In this document: positions 41,485 to 53,021 of the stretch, one piece after another
Layout of the letters: every line of letters starts with the position of its first letter
Numbering within the stretch: position 1 is the first letter of the stretch
Assembly: GCA_023014485.1 (NCBI GenBank)
Contig: JAJOZX010005606.1
Coordinates: 62,001-126,000 of the forward strand
Length of the DNA stretch: 64,000 nt
Source: Bathynomus jamesi
Lineage: Eukaryota; Arthropoda; Malacostraca; Isopoda; Cirolanidae
Reading direction: 5' to 3'
The notes under the pieces: model-generated
Database searches by the model: none
Seen by the model: only the letters and a program-made list of their open reading frames with translations
Told to the model about the DNA's origin: nothing
Program-made: the position numbers and the translations under genes

Positions 41485-41490
<6 letters not shown>
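41263..41490 (-). mobile_element. tRNA-derived SINE, copy 3, first tRNA unit lost
   Basis: On the minus strand it begins cggcgcgcagcaaacccagc, the segment after the first B box, then carries the second tRNA-like unit (gcctagtggttgagacacta; ggttcggattcc) and the gcttgaccttcgtcag tail. It is 5'-truncated and bordered by (TA)n on both sides. Confidence 0.85.
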
Positions 41491-41519
<29 letters not shown>

Positions 41520-41548
41520 GAATGAAGTTCACAATTAAACACGTGTTT

Positions 41549-41848
41549 TAATCCCTCCGTCTATGGCCTGGGTTGGTTCGAAGTCGACGGGGGTTCTAGT
41601 TAGGTGGCAGCAACGGATGTGTTACTTGCAGTGGTTTCTTCTATATTACTCTCCGAGTTCTTCTATAGTGGCTCGGAGGATTCTGGGAGGGCTATTAAAT
41701 TCTCTGAAGATTCCCAGATTCTTCTTATAACGTATCGGGGAATTTTAATGACTAAGTTCTCTGAAGAAGACAAGGCTCGAAGGAGAAGATAAAGACTATT
41801 TCTTACTGTATTTTACTGCAAAAAGGTACAGGTAGTGCTCAGCCTTTG
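41549..41848 (+). mobile_element. LTR-like repeat, copy 2
   Basis: Diverged partner of 38434-38760, with the same head and tail. The middle has tandem-like ctccgagttcttctatagtg / ctcggaggattct words. Both copies are in the same orientation about 3.1 kb apart, but the DNA between them shows no retroviral-type genes. Confidence 0.5.
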
Positions 41849-41924
41849 AATCTATTTCTTAATGAACATGGAAGATTTTGCGTGGGTTTATATACCCCAA
41901 AACTGCTAACATCATTATTATTAA

Positions 41925-42610
41925 ATGTTAAAAAGGCCGCATTATTTTTGCACAATATTTGAAAATAAAGTAAATCTTTTAGCTGTGATAAGGTTTAAAC
42001 GAATAAACAAGATATTTGAAGATGAAGCCATATTTTTGTCTTAAACTGCGTATTTTCAGATCTGAGGCTATCATGATCTGCCAAGTTAACTAAAAGTGGG
42101 AATTGAACTATGCATCTTTACACTGAAATATGCATATGAGTAAAAATTAAAGGTTTAAGATTTACAATTAAATGATTAGGCAAGACGTGACTTCATCTTT
42201 TATACGAAGAGAGAATGTATACAAAATATGAACATTGCAAAGCTTAAGCAGGATTCATTATTAAGCGAAATCTAAAAAAAATGATTAAGAGATTTTAAAA
42301 GGAACAAGTCACCAATTATTTGGTAAAGTAGAAAGCAAATAAATTTTTTTATCCAAACTCGCGTTAGGCGATTTTGGTCCTTATGTAAAAATGAATACAT
42401 CCACGTACATACATATTAATATAGGTATTATATAAAGTTAAGTATATATACGAATATATAGGATTAGATAAATACATGAGCCATATAAACACATGAATTT
42501 TAAAAATGGATACAAGAACTATAAAATGAATATAAGAATTTCATGAAAGAATAAGGTAGTATAGGAATATAAGAATTATTCATGGTTCATTTTTACACGT
42601 GAAATGAATT
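41925..42610 (-). repeat. Dispersed repeat T, copy 2
   Basis: Reverse complement of the repeat at 63405-64000: gatatttgaagatgaagcca, ctgccaagttaactaaaa, gcatatgagta and ccaaactcgcg in matching order, extending to tgtaaaaatgaac at the other end. No ORF. Confidence 0.8.
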
Positions 42611-42682
42611 TTTTCTTTTTTCCTTGTGCGTTTGCATCATATATATATATATCTTTCAACCTTTCAAATGTTCCGTGCGATG

Positions 42683-43710
42683 ATTCCTCATTTCACAAAG
42701 GTCAAGCTTGTCGCCCCTCCTCTCGAGTTGGCCTGGTGAAGTAGAGAGTTGGTTTCTTGTACTCTCCACCTCATATAGCCAGGTACGCCCGGCTCATCGG
42801 GGATTGTTCTGAGCCAGGCGTCTAATCTTCTTTTGAAGATGTTCACCGCAACACCACTCGTGTTTCTCAGTTCTTTGGGCAGCTGATTAAACAGTCTTGG
42901 TCCTTTCATAGCAAAACTATTTTCTTTCAGGGTTAAGGATGTTCCCTGTCTAGCCTTTAATTTGGGAACACGACACAGTCTTCCTTTTCTACTTTCCACT
43001 GTTGTTTGTGGAGTTATAGGGTTCAGTGTAAGATTAGAGGCTAGTTTCTCCATTATTTTCCCAAGTGTAAATAATGGTGTATCTCTCTTTTCTCCTTTCC
43101 AGTGAATATAGATTTAACTCACGTAACCTTTCCCAGTAATTTAGTTTTTTGCACTCCTTGATCTTGGCTGTGAAGCTTCTGTGAATCCATTCTAGCTGAC
43201 TAATGTCTTCTTTTTTATATGGGGATGTTAGGACCGAGCAGTATTCCAACTTGGATATGATCACTGTTTTCAATAAAGGAATCATTATATTCCTATCCTT
43301 TCGTTTAAAGGTTCTCAGTATCTGCCCAGTTATTCTCTTTGCTCTGTTTACTGCTATCTTATTTTGTGCTTCAAATTTCGCATCATGTCATTACAACCCC
43401 TAAATCTTTTTCTTTAGAATTTCTCTGAATTTCCTGTCCATTTGGGGTATAGTATTTCATGGATTTAGGTTTTCCCTTTTTCCGTACCTTAACAGTTGAA
43501 ATTTCTCAGTGTTAAACTTCACATTGTTGTCTTCCATCCACTTGTAGTTTCGGTTCATATCTGTTTGTAGAGATCCTATATCCTCTGGGTGTCATTGGCA
43601 AAGGATGTTACTGTGCTGTCTCTGGTAACGTCCTCATCTATGTCAGTTAGCATGATTATGAAGAGTAGTGGAGTTAATACTGTTCCTTGTGGTACTGAGC
43701 TGAGGATTAT
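42683..43710 (-). pseudogene. CR1-like LINE (family 1) reverse transcriptase, 3' half
   Basis: Minus strand: VPQGTVLTPLLFIIMLTDID and TSFANDTQ (catalytic DD reduced to ND, about 43590-43610), MIPLLKTVIISKLEYCSVLT (about 43225-43285), ECKKLNYWERLRELNLYSLE RRKERYTIIYTWE, then MKGPRLFNQLPKELRN and TIPDEPGVPGYMRWR ... SLLHQ, ending GGATSLTFVK-stop. The part between about 43290 and 43600 is shifted in frame. Its partner is at 53853-55030. The 3' tail gaatcatcgcacggaacatt runs to 42640. Confidence 0.88.
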
Positions 43711-43784
43711 ATATAATATTATATATATAATATAATTATATATAATATATATATATAATATATTATATATATATATTATATATT

Positions 43785-44740
43785 AGGGCCCTGCAAATCA
43801 CAATTTTTTTTCGAATCGAATCTCGAATCAAATCATCCCAAACAATTCAAATCGAATCGAATCTCGAATCGAATCACTGTACACATGTAGAGTAGTGTTT
43901 TTAGGTCAATCCCAGAAGGCACCTGATGTACCTCATCCCAGATGAAGCACCTGCGTTCAACCTCAATCCCAGAATAGGCACCTTGCAAGGAATTAAATAA
44001 AAAAAACCTGATGATTACAAAATTATTGTTTATACAAAGTTTATTACAAATGTAATAAAGGCAAAGTTATAAAAGGTTTATTTCTGAAATAGAAATCGAA
44101 TAATATTATTAATAAAATATTAAATGTGAAAATCAGGTAAAAATCAAACTGGTAAGAATAGCAAAACTAACCAAAAAAGCAGAAGATATAGCAAAAGATT
44201 AGGTTAGGTTAGGTTAGAGTTGATTTTTTCAAATATTGATAAAAACAATGAAATTATATCTCTAAAAACTGTTTATATTTTTTTCTCCTCAATCCCAGAT
44301 TAAGCACCTGTGTTTTGCCTCAATCCCAGATTAAGCACCTAAAAATGATTTCAGGTGCCTATTCTGGGATTGATCCGTGTTTTTACACACAATTAGTAAT
44401 AAGCATAAAATTAATTAAATGTTCTTGAGAACAAAGGACAAAGTAAATCCTTCTAAAAAATATATTAAGTATTTGATCATCAGGAGGAAGAATGGTATTA
44501 AAGTATGATAAAAGTGTTATTGCGCGAGAGATTGGTCTCAGTATATAGATTGAATTATAATCTAAGTAAAAAGAAACGTCTTTATTTACGAAAGTGTTTT
44601 TCAAAACAACATCACTGATGTTGTTTACCGGACTTAATGGAGATTCGAAAATATCGAATCGGAGCCCAAGCTAACGAATCAAATCAAATCCTCTCTCCCA
44701 ATTCGAAATTAAATCGAATCTCGAAGCCTCGCAGGGCCCT
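43785..44740. mobile_element. MITE with agggccctgc ends, containing a nested MITE
   Basis: Terminal inverted repeats agggccctgc(a/g)a at both ends, with repeated tcgaatcgaatctcgaatc words near each end. It sits in TA-rich DNA, so its target duplication cannot be read. Superfamily unknown; subterminal repeats suggest hAT-like or similar. The insertion 43904-44376 lies inside. Confidence 0.75.
43904..44376. mobile_element. Nested MITE, 473 bp, exact 9-bp target duplication
   Basis: Ends ggtcaatcccagaaggcacc and complement of ...ggtgcctattctgggattgatcc. Flanks gtgttttta at 43895-43903 and 44377-44385 are identical. The motif caatcccaga(t/a)-aagcacctg recurs about five times near the ends. No coding frame. 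Ends begin GG and the TSD is 8-9 bp, consistent with a Merlin-type element. Confidence 0.82.
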
Positions 44741-46103
<1,363 letters not shown>

Positions 46104-46248
46104 ATATATATATACACACAGGAGGGTCGGTACACAAGCAATGCCTCTTGTTTTCAGTTTATATTTACTATATATATTTATACATACACATATATTTATT
46201 TACTATATTTACTTTATATTTGCCACGTATGTATGCAAATTTCCTGTA

Positions 46249-46286
<38 letters not shown>

Positions 46287-46372
46287 TATATATAATATAT
46301 ATATTAATATATATATATATATATGTATATATAAATTACATAAATTAAGAATTACATAAATTACATAAATTA
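46104..46372. repeat. TA-rich region with several microsatellites
   Basis: (TA)n runs at 46248-46336 with aat interruptions, then aattacataaattaagaa repeats. No gene. Confidence 0.85.
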
Positions 46373-46722
46373 AGAATTCGAAGGCTGCTGGACCAGACAA
46401 CATATCTAACATACATCTTAAACACTTGGGCCCACAGGGAATACTAACTCTCACAAACATCAGCACATATTCATACCAACACTGTGTTATTCCTAACTTA
46501 TGAAAACAAGGTAAAATTATTACACTACTCAAACCAAACAAAAATCCAACAGAACGAGCTTCCTATAGATCCATTACTTTACTATGCACACCTTCCAAAG
46601 TAACAGAAAGACTAATCTTACAAATCACCAACCCACACATACCACTATCGCCTACTCAATACGGATTCAGACCTCACCACTCAGAGTGGGCTGATCGGCT
46701 AACCAACAACAACAAATATTCC
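46373..46722 (+). pseudogene. Jockey-like LINE: RT fingers fused to the 3' tail
   Basis: Reads KAAGPDNISNIHLKHLGPQG (KAPGPDxI box), then KIITLLKPNKNPTERASYRS ITLLCTPSKVTERLI and LSPTQYGFRPHHSEWADRLT. These are the fingers and PKPGK/YRPISLL blocks. After GFRPHHS it jumps to gagtgggctgatcggctaac-(CAA)n, the extreme 3' end known from 1718-1730 and 2535. An internal deletion has removed the catalytic palm and thumb. Confidence 0.82.
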
Positions 46723-46823
46723 CTGTAATTTTCATTGTAATTGGAGTTATATTTAGTGAGAAATAAAATAAGAAGCATTACTTTCGTACCGCCCCTGTAT
46801 GGGCGGTTATATATACATATGTA

Positions 46824-46865
<42 letters not shown>

Positions 46866-47024
46866 ACAGAGGTATTTGAGAATTATATATATATTTTACT
46901 GTAAGTGATGGATTTGTAATGTAATCTACGGAACATTAATGTAGCATTTCATTAACCGTTTCATGATTAAATACTGTATTAATCTCAAGTTGAAAGCAGG
47001 GGAAAAACAAATCTCAAAGTCTGT

Positions 47025-47100
<76 letters not shown>
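46723..47100. repeat. (GA)n at 46829-46861 and (TA)n at 47029-47100
   Basis: The sequence between is AT-rich and unassigned. A small accgcccctgtatgggcggt hairpin lies at 46789-46808. Confidence 0.85.
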
Positions 47101-47102
<2 letters not shown>

Positions 47103-47131
47103 GCTATTGATTGATGGCGCGGAAAACGCAG

Positions 47132-47441
47132 TTTAATAATAAACAGGAACACCAGAGAAAATACAAACATCCTTCAAGGTTTAATAGTACCAACGTTTCG
47201 GAATGCACTAATTCCATTCTTCTTCACATTTATTTACCTTTTAGTTTTAATGTTTTACATTTTCTTAGCTACTTTTTATAATTTTTTAAGTTTATTTTAA
47301 ATTGTTATTAAGCAATTTGTATTTTGTATGTGATTTGGAATTTTATTGTTTTAGCCCTGAAGATGGAATTAGTGCATTCCGAAACGTTTGTACTATTAAA
47401 CCTTGAAGGATGTTTGTATTTTCTCTGGTGTTCCTGTTTAT

Positions 47442-47443
<2 letters not shown>
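47132..47443. mobile_element. Inverted-repeat element V, ~85-bp arms
   Basis: Left arm (ataaacaggaacaccagaga ... cggaatgcactaattccat) and right arm (... atggaattagtgcattccga ... ttcctgtttat) are inverted copies with a loop of about 140 bp. The right arm contains CTGAAGA (47357-47363) and GAAAC (47381-47385) separated by a self-complementary ggaat/attcc segment. Confidence 0.75.
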
Positions 47444-47465
<22 letters not shown>

Positions 47466-47476
<11 letters not shown>

Positions 47477-47731
47477 AATGAACTCAGAATGGTCCCCTGA
47501 GTTTTTTATGATACACACAGACAGTGCATGGAACAAGGAACTCTTCTGGGAAAATTAAATCCACTATAGTCCGAATAAGTAATGGTAAATGACAAATACC
47601 ATCATGAAAAAGAAAAACTATGGTATTTGTCATTTACCATTACTTATTCGGACTATAGTGGATTTAATTTTCCCAGAAGAGTTCCTTGTTCCATGCACTG
47701 TCTGTGTGTATCATATATATATATATATATA
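47466..47731. repeat. Palindromic repeat U, copy 2: perfect 96-bp arms
   Basis: 47507-47602 and 47620-47715 are exact reverse complements by eye, separated by a 17-base loop. The left flank carries actcagaatggtcccctgag as in the other U copies. TA tracts lie on both sides. Confidence 0.92.
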
Positions 47732-47799
47732 TACTGTACCTTATATTTCATAATTTCTGAAGTTTCTAATCACTGTATTTAATGATTTTCAATAAAAAA

Positions 47800-48025
47800 G
47801 TATATCCTCAACGTTCAGCCGAAAGAACTGAGAAAACTCCAGCACACCATTTTGAATAATTTCAAGAATCAGCTGTACAGGTAGTTCTTGTGCAAAGTCC
47901 CTGACGGGCGATGCGTAGCTTGCTACGAGGGCAAGGTGAGAGTGGAAATCATCTCTCGCCTCCATCAAATCCCACAACTGAGGGATGTTGCAGAGAAGGT
48001 GACCGCAAGTCGATACTGAACCGTC
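47800..48025 (+). pseudogene. CR1-like LINE (family 2) C-terminal fragment
   Basis: Plus strand: LNVQPKELRKLQHTILNNFK NQLYR-stop-FLCKVPDGRC VACYEGK ... RLHQIPQLRDVAEKVTASRY. It aligns with FNVLPQELTNFQHTNLNNFK NQLDRFLYKVPDQPCVDGYE ... LLHEIPQMKRDAAEVSTAVD in the 12.4 kb LINE. A single in-frame stop lies after NQLYR. Confidence 0.8.
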
Positions 48026-48360
48026 GTTCGAAACCATGTAATGTAATATAAAGTAATATATAGCTTGAGATAGTCCGAGTATGACTCTGATTGATACAAG
48101 TAAATTCGTGTTGTCTTACGAAGGAAACAACAAATTTGCGAAAATTGCAATAAATTGATATGAATGTTCTTTTGACTAAACTAACGCAAAGCATCGTTGC
48201 TTTCAACGAAAGCCTCCTCAATACTTTGACCCTTTATTTGCTTGGCAATGCTGCTGCGAGTTACTCACATCGTAAACTGGGCTTATGGGGGGGAATGGTG
48301 CTCTACGTGAAAAGTTGTTTAACTCTTCATACTTTCATTTAAACTATAAATGCATCGATG

Positions 48361-48391
<31 letters not shown>
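48026..48391. other. No recognisable gene; (TA)n at 48366-48391
   Basis: Short frames only, none recognised. Confidence 0.45.
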
Positions 48392-48790
48392 CAGGGTGTC
48401 CCGTAAGTCTGGACCCATAGGGAAAAATAATAAAATTACAAAATAGTCCAAAAATTTATTACATAATCTGTTCAAAGTGTCCGCCGTTGTGTCGCACACA
48501 TAGTTGAAGACGCAATCTCCACTGCGACAGCACTTTCTGAATCACAGTCGCGGAAATTTCTTGACACGCCTCCACAATGCGTGCTTTAAGGTGGAAAATG
48601 TTCTGAAGTTTGACCTCGTACACTTTGGCTTTCAAGTGGCCCCACAAATAAAACTCCAGCGGACTAAGATCATAATAAAAAAATAATAAAAATAATAATA
48701 AAAATAATGAAAAAATATATTATAAATAAATTTTTGGACTATTTTGTAATTTTATTATTTTTCCCTATGGGTCCAGACTTACGGGACACC

Positions 48791-48793
<3 letters not shown>
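48392..48793 (-). mobile_element. Tc1/mariner derivative, 402 bp, ~75-bp inverted repeats
   Basis: Ends cagggtgtcccgtaagtctg and its complement, inside (TA)n. Inverted similarity continues to gtccaaaaatttatt, which covers the stop codon region of the transposase, so the 5' side is an inverted copy of the 3' end, as in the 12 kb and 40 kb elements. Confidence 0.88.
48459..48685 (-). pseudogene. Tc1/mariner-superfamily transposase, C-terminal tail
   Basis: Minus strand: DLSPLEFYLWGHLKAKVYEV KLQNIFHLKARIVEACQEIS ... WRLRLQLCVRHNGGHFEQIM-stop. The third catalytic position is PLEF (Glu) instead of PLDF, unlike every other copy here, which is either a real Glu variant or decay. Upstream is A-rich sequence; nothing of the first two catalytic blocks remains. 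Confidence 0.87.
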
Positions 48794-48835
<42 letters not shown>

Positions 48836-48843
48836 GTGTGTGT

Positions 48844-49144
48844 ATATAAAACGAGAGAGAATTATAAAGGTATTTGAGAATTATAGCATAGAAATAAAGT
48901 TTCACTCCAGTTTTGCCCAGCAAAGAAAAAAAAAAAGTAAAATAATTTGGTTGTCTGTTGTGTATTTAGTAATGAGTAACTGTGAAGTGACAAATGAAGT
49001 CTTTTTATTTGATGGATGATCTGTCAGAGAAAATTTTCTTGTTTGTTTCCAAAACTCAGTTCCGACAATAGTAAAAAAAATACACTTGGTTTTTATGTTA
49101 TAATTTCTGAAGTTTCTGATGTAGCATGCATGTTTTAGATATTT

Positions 49145-49187
<43 letters not shown>

Positions 49188-49329
49188 TTGGCTACCTTAC
49201 GAAAGCGCGCCATTTTTAAGTAAGTATGGTGATATTTAACTTAATCTATAATGATTTATCACAAGATTTTACGGCGTAAGGCATAAGAAATGATAAAGTA
49301 CAAAGGTCAGTCTGGTGGAAGCTGGTAGC
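48844..49329. other. No gene; (CA)n at 49147-49186
   Basis: A CA tract and AT-rich sequence; ends with the target duplication of the next element. Confidence 0.5.
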
Positions 49330-49948
49330 CAGTGGCGGTTCCTCATATGGGCAATATGGGCAGCCGCACAGGGCGGCATTTGTGGAGGGGCGGCATGAGC
49401 GCCTGCAAAAAAAATAAAAATAAAAATAAGAATAAATAAATAAAAAAAAAATAAAATAAATAAATAATAAAAGATCAATGACTTTGCATCAAGGAAGGTA
49501 AGAAGAGTCAGGCTTTAGATGGCAGTTGTGCTGTGGTGCAATTTATTTTGTTTCTTGTTCAAAGTGTAGCATAATAATTACCCTCTCTTAAGTGTCTTAT
49601 TCTATTTATGTGATAGAGCATTTGTACAATTTAGAAATTTGATTCTCTAGTTTATTTATGGCAGTTGTGCAATTTAATTTGTATTTTTCCTGTTCATAGT
49701 ATCATAATTACATTCTCTTAAGTGAGTTATTCTATTTACGTGATGAAGGATTTGTAAAATTCAGAAATTTGAGTCTTTGTTTTGGTTCTGAAGTTCCAAC
49801 AATTAGTCCAATAAAAAGTTATTTTGTGAAAGAGTTATGTCTGTCCTTTATTTTGGGGGGATTCGAATGTGTGTGTGTTGGCGAACAGGGGGGGGGGCGC
49901 TGAAGGTGAGGTTCGCCCAGGGCGTCATGTAAGCTAGGACCGCCACTG
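49330..49948. mobile_element. hAT-type MITE, 619 bp, exact 8-bp target duplication
   Basis: Ends cagtggcggttcct and complement of aggaccgccactg. Flanks ctggtagc at 49322-49329 and 49949-49956 are identical. TIR type and 8-bp TSD indicate hAT. The interior has an (AAATA)n-like run (49405-49470) and two copies of a gtgtagcataataattac / ctcttaagtg-type block. No transposase remains. Confidence 0.9.
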
Positions 49949-50089
49949 CTGGTAGCTGAGGTAGATGAAGAGGAAGCAAATGGGAATGCAGCTAGTTTGG
50001 GTGGCGTACAGTATGTACAGTAGAACTTTATACCCTGAAGTGAAAACACCAAGTTACAGGAAGCTGAACGATCAGTATGAAAGCTGAAG

Positions 50090-50665
50090 AACATTCAGCA
50101 AGGATTACTGAGATATGTACTGAAATTACTAAATGTGAAGGTGTTAATATTGATTGAATGGCTGTGGAAGATATGTCAAAAAACGTGGGAAAGTGTGTGT
50201 TCCGGGTGACTGGAAAAAAGCTGTAACTGTACCAATAGCTGTAATTTCATCAAGTAAAAGCACAGAATGTAAAACTTATATAATGATGTAAGTACAGTAT
50301 TTTAAGAAAAGGTAGAGAAATATATGGGACATGGTTCATAAACCTTTTTGGTTGGAGTTGAGAAAAGCAGTTTACGGAAGGGAAGGCAGAGGATGTGTAG
50401 TGGGAGGGTTTGCACTGAGGAAGTTGACTAGGAAATTTAGTGATAAGAAGAAAAAGATGTATGTGGCATTTGTGGATTTGGAGATAAGGTGAGTCGATTT
50501 GCTTTGTGGCAAGTGTTCGGAAGGTGTGATGTCAGTAGGAAATTATTAAATGCAGTGAGAAGTTTTCATGTGGGTAGTTGTGCTTATGTAAGAATTAAAT
50601 GTGAGTTGAGTGACTACTGCAGCATTAATGTTGGCGTACAACAAGGGTGTGTGGCCATGAGATGA
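50090..50665 (+). pseudogene. RTE-like LINE reverse transcriptase fragment
   Basis: Plus strand, across frames: EWLWKICQ ... VCVPGDWKKAVTVPI (compare VPEDWKEAIIVPLY at 6.6 kb), FALRKLTRKFSDKKKKMYVA FVDLE (RTE palm motif A), then RKLLNAVRSFHVGSCAYVRI KCELS and VGVQQGCV (motif B). The catalytic FADD part is missing. Ends abruptly at about 50665. Confidence 0.82.
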
Positions 50666-50672
50666 AAGTAAC

Positions 50673-50750
50673 ATTCTCTCTGGTTTAACATTGGGCTTCC
50701 ACTCTCATGTATCTTATTTCATCTATAGAACCCCAATGTTAAACCAGAGA
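50673..50750. repeat. Inverted repeat, ~22-bp arms
   Basis: tctctctggtttaacattggg and ccccaatgttaaaccagagaga flank a ~32-base spacer. Possibly a small MITE end pair. Confidence 0.75.
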
Positions 50751-50875
50751 GATTTAAATTAAATGCTGCCATTACTTCGAGTGCGGAAGGGTTAACAGGT
50801 AAAACGCCTCTGGACGCGGAAGCCTTATGTGTTTCCTCGGCTGTTTAAATATATGACAGATTGTGTTAACTTTTA

Positions 50876-50937
50876 TTCCGTCGTAGCGCTCGCGACTCCT
50901 ACTCAAGAGACCCCGAGTTTGAATCCTGGTTGGGGCG

Positions 50938-50940
<3 letters not shown>
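50876..50940 (+). mobile_element. Possible tRNA-like SINE fragment
   Basis: gagtttgaatcctggttgg resembles a tRNA B box and T-arm. No convincing A box; weak. Confidence 0.3.
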
Positions 50941-51012
<72 letters not shown>

Positions 51013-51115
51013 CCCTAATGTGCATGGAACAAGTGACTCTTCTGGGATAATTAAGTCCACTATATTCCGAATAAGTAATGGTAAATGGCAAATACTGAAG
51101 TTTTTTTCTTTTCCA
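50941..51115. repeat. (TA)n then repeat U, copy 3 (partial)
   Basis: TA tract to 51001, then tgcatggaacaagtgactct and aattaagtccactata ... aataagtaatggtaaatg, one arm of the 47.5 kb palindrome without its partner. Confidence 0.8.
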
Positions 51116-51419
51116 TGATGGAAGTTGAACGTGGCCAACGGGTCACTAACAAAGAGGCCCCAAAATATAGCTTTCCACACCAACTATCTGCTAAACAGAT
51201 AGGACCCAGCTTTGGGGCAGAGTCTCGGGTTTAAAACTAACCTAGACAACTACAGTACATTCAGAACCTCAATATAAACAAGAAACTCGTTGCATTGACG
51301 TCGGATTGACTTCACATCAAAGAAAAAGGGTAACTATTGTATTTTTAAACAAAATCCAAAACAAACCTCAACTGGCAACTTTGAGCGTCCATTTTGAAGA
51401 CACTTAACAAATCTGTTTA
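51116..51419. other. No recognisable feature
   Basis: Unassigned sequence between two U fragments; it may be the interior of a larger U element. Confidence 0.35.
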
Positions 51420-51535
51420 ATGTGGTATAACTCAGAATGGTCCCTTGAGATAACTTTTAAGGAATACCCAGACCTAATGTGCCTAGAACAAGTATTTGCC
51501 ATTTACCGTTACTTATTCGAACTAGCGTAAATTGT
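51420..51535. repeat. Repeat U, copy 4 (partial)
   Basis: actcagaatggtcccttgag at the left, then a joined piece tatttgccatttaccgttac. The middle of the usual arm is missing. Confidence 0.7.
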
Positions 51536-51859
51536 ATTTTATATATATATATATATATTATATTATATATATAATATATATATATATATATAAATAATTG
51601 CTTATAATACAAGGAGAGTAATAGCGATTAATATTAATTAAATTTTAATTAAATTTAAATACTAATATTTGTGCTACACTTAAAAATGTTAACAATGAAG
51701 AGTAGATGTTTATGAAACTTTTAGGAAGAGTAAAGGTTAAGAATGTTGTAAAAATAATAGAGGAAACTCGCCTCAGTTTCCAAAAAGCGTTTATCAATTG
51801 GATAAAATTTCGAGTATTTAAAGGTTTTTCGTTGGAACGTACACACGATTTGCTCTTCA
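51536..51859. other. No gene; AT-rich with (TA)n at 51540-51590
   Basis: Microsatellite and AT-rich sequence only. Confidence 0.5.
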
Positions 51860-52075
51860 TCACTTTCAGATAACAGGTAACATCTGGAACCTCCACTTCC
51901 CCCATGAAAACGGGTGGATGTGAACTCCGAGAGCCCCTTGAGAGAACCCTGAGCCCGAATAATCACGGAGTAGGTGACAAGCTCAACTCCAGCTGCGGCA
52001 GTGGTGAGATTCGAACCCGAACCCTTTTGCCTGAGTCCTATCCATAACTAACCGTGTCCTGGGGGACTCAGCGAT
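51860..52075 (-). mobile_element. Possible tRNA-derived SINE, different family
   Basis: On the minus strand gacacggttagttatggata ... ggttcgaatctcacc resembles tRNA A-region, B box (GGTTCGAATCT) and acceptor-side sequence, followed by about 130 bp of GC-richer body. Only one copy seen in the window, so identity is uncertain. Confidence 0.45.
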
Positions 52076-52369
52076 TTCACTTTTAGAAATTTTTCAAGAA
52101 GGAAGGCAAAAATCAAAGAATTTTTCTAATGAACTTTGCGTAATGCTTTTTTTCAGTACTGAATGAGTGTCACTACATAATATTTATTACTATTATTTTG
52201 TTACATAAAAAGTACTAAATAATGTAATGAATCAATATTGGAATTTTAGTCCGAATATTTTCTTAGGCATCTTTATTATTTTATCTTACGCCTGGCAGTT
52301 CACACTTTTATAGTTTAAAATCGGAAGCGACACAAAAGCAACGCAGGTTTATTACATTTAATCGTAAAA
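52076..52369. other. No recognisable feature
   Basis: AT-rich, unassigned. Confidence 0.4.
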
Positions 52370-52925
52370 GTTAATGAGAATCATAAGGGGGAACTTTTAT
52401 AGGAGATCAAATATCATTCTCTGCTATGAAAGTTTGTTACATCCAATTATATTATTGAGTACTTTTCTGTTCTCCCAAGACCGTGCAGGAAATGGGATAT
52501 TGCACATATTTAAAATTAAAATAACAAACAGAAATGGAAGACTACTGGTCAAGACTAAAATCTCTGAAGCTACAGAACAGTCTTTGGAAAGATGTCGTGA
52601 ATGATAGATGATAATATATGTGTGGAAAATAACTAAAAATATCATTTCCTAACTGCAAAAATTAATTAAAAACTTACTGGAATAACAGGATAAGAAGATT
52701 TTACATCATTCCAGATGCAACACGACAGGGAGCTCTGGGAACAAAGATGAAAAATAATAAATATTAGAAAGCTCAAAACTATTTAATATCTAACAGAAGA
52801 AGTCCGGAACCTAAAAAAAATTAAATTAGCTAAATTCCGAAAACGACTTCATAAATAGCTAAGTCCCTGACAACCTTGCATGGCAAATTATGAAAGGAAG
52901 ATAAGAGCAGAAAAAGGAATGTAAT
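52370..52925 (+). pseudogene. CR1-like LINE (family 2) C-terminal fragment
   Basis: Plus strand pieces: RGNFYRRSNIILCYESLL, a SNYIIEYFSVL segment (SNIEYCSVL box), EDYWSRLKSLKLQNSLWKDV (compare EDYWSRLQSLKLYSLERRRK at 12.8 kb), and EEVRNLKKIKLAKFRKRLHK (compare the LPxELxNxxxxxLxxFKxxLD end). Frame changes between each piece. It is followed by a TA-rich tract and a mariner relative. Confidence 0.7.
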
Positions 52926-52958
52926 ATTGGAATATCTTAAATTTAAATGCAGAAAATA

Positions 52959-53004
<46 letters not shown>

Positions 53005-53021
53005 ATATATATATATATATA

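Noticed and set aside
44383..44604. Minus-strand 73-codon frame inside the agggccctgc MITE
   Set aside because: No recognisable motif; the element appears non-coding.
47789..48221. Minus-strand open frames of 82-90 codons
   Set aside because: The plus strand encodes a recognisable LINE C-terminus (NNFKNQL ... KVPDG); the minus frames are shadows.
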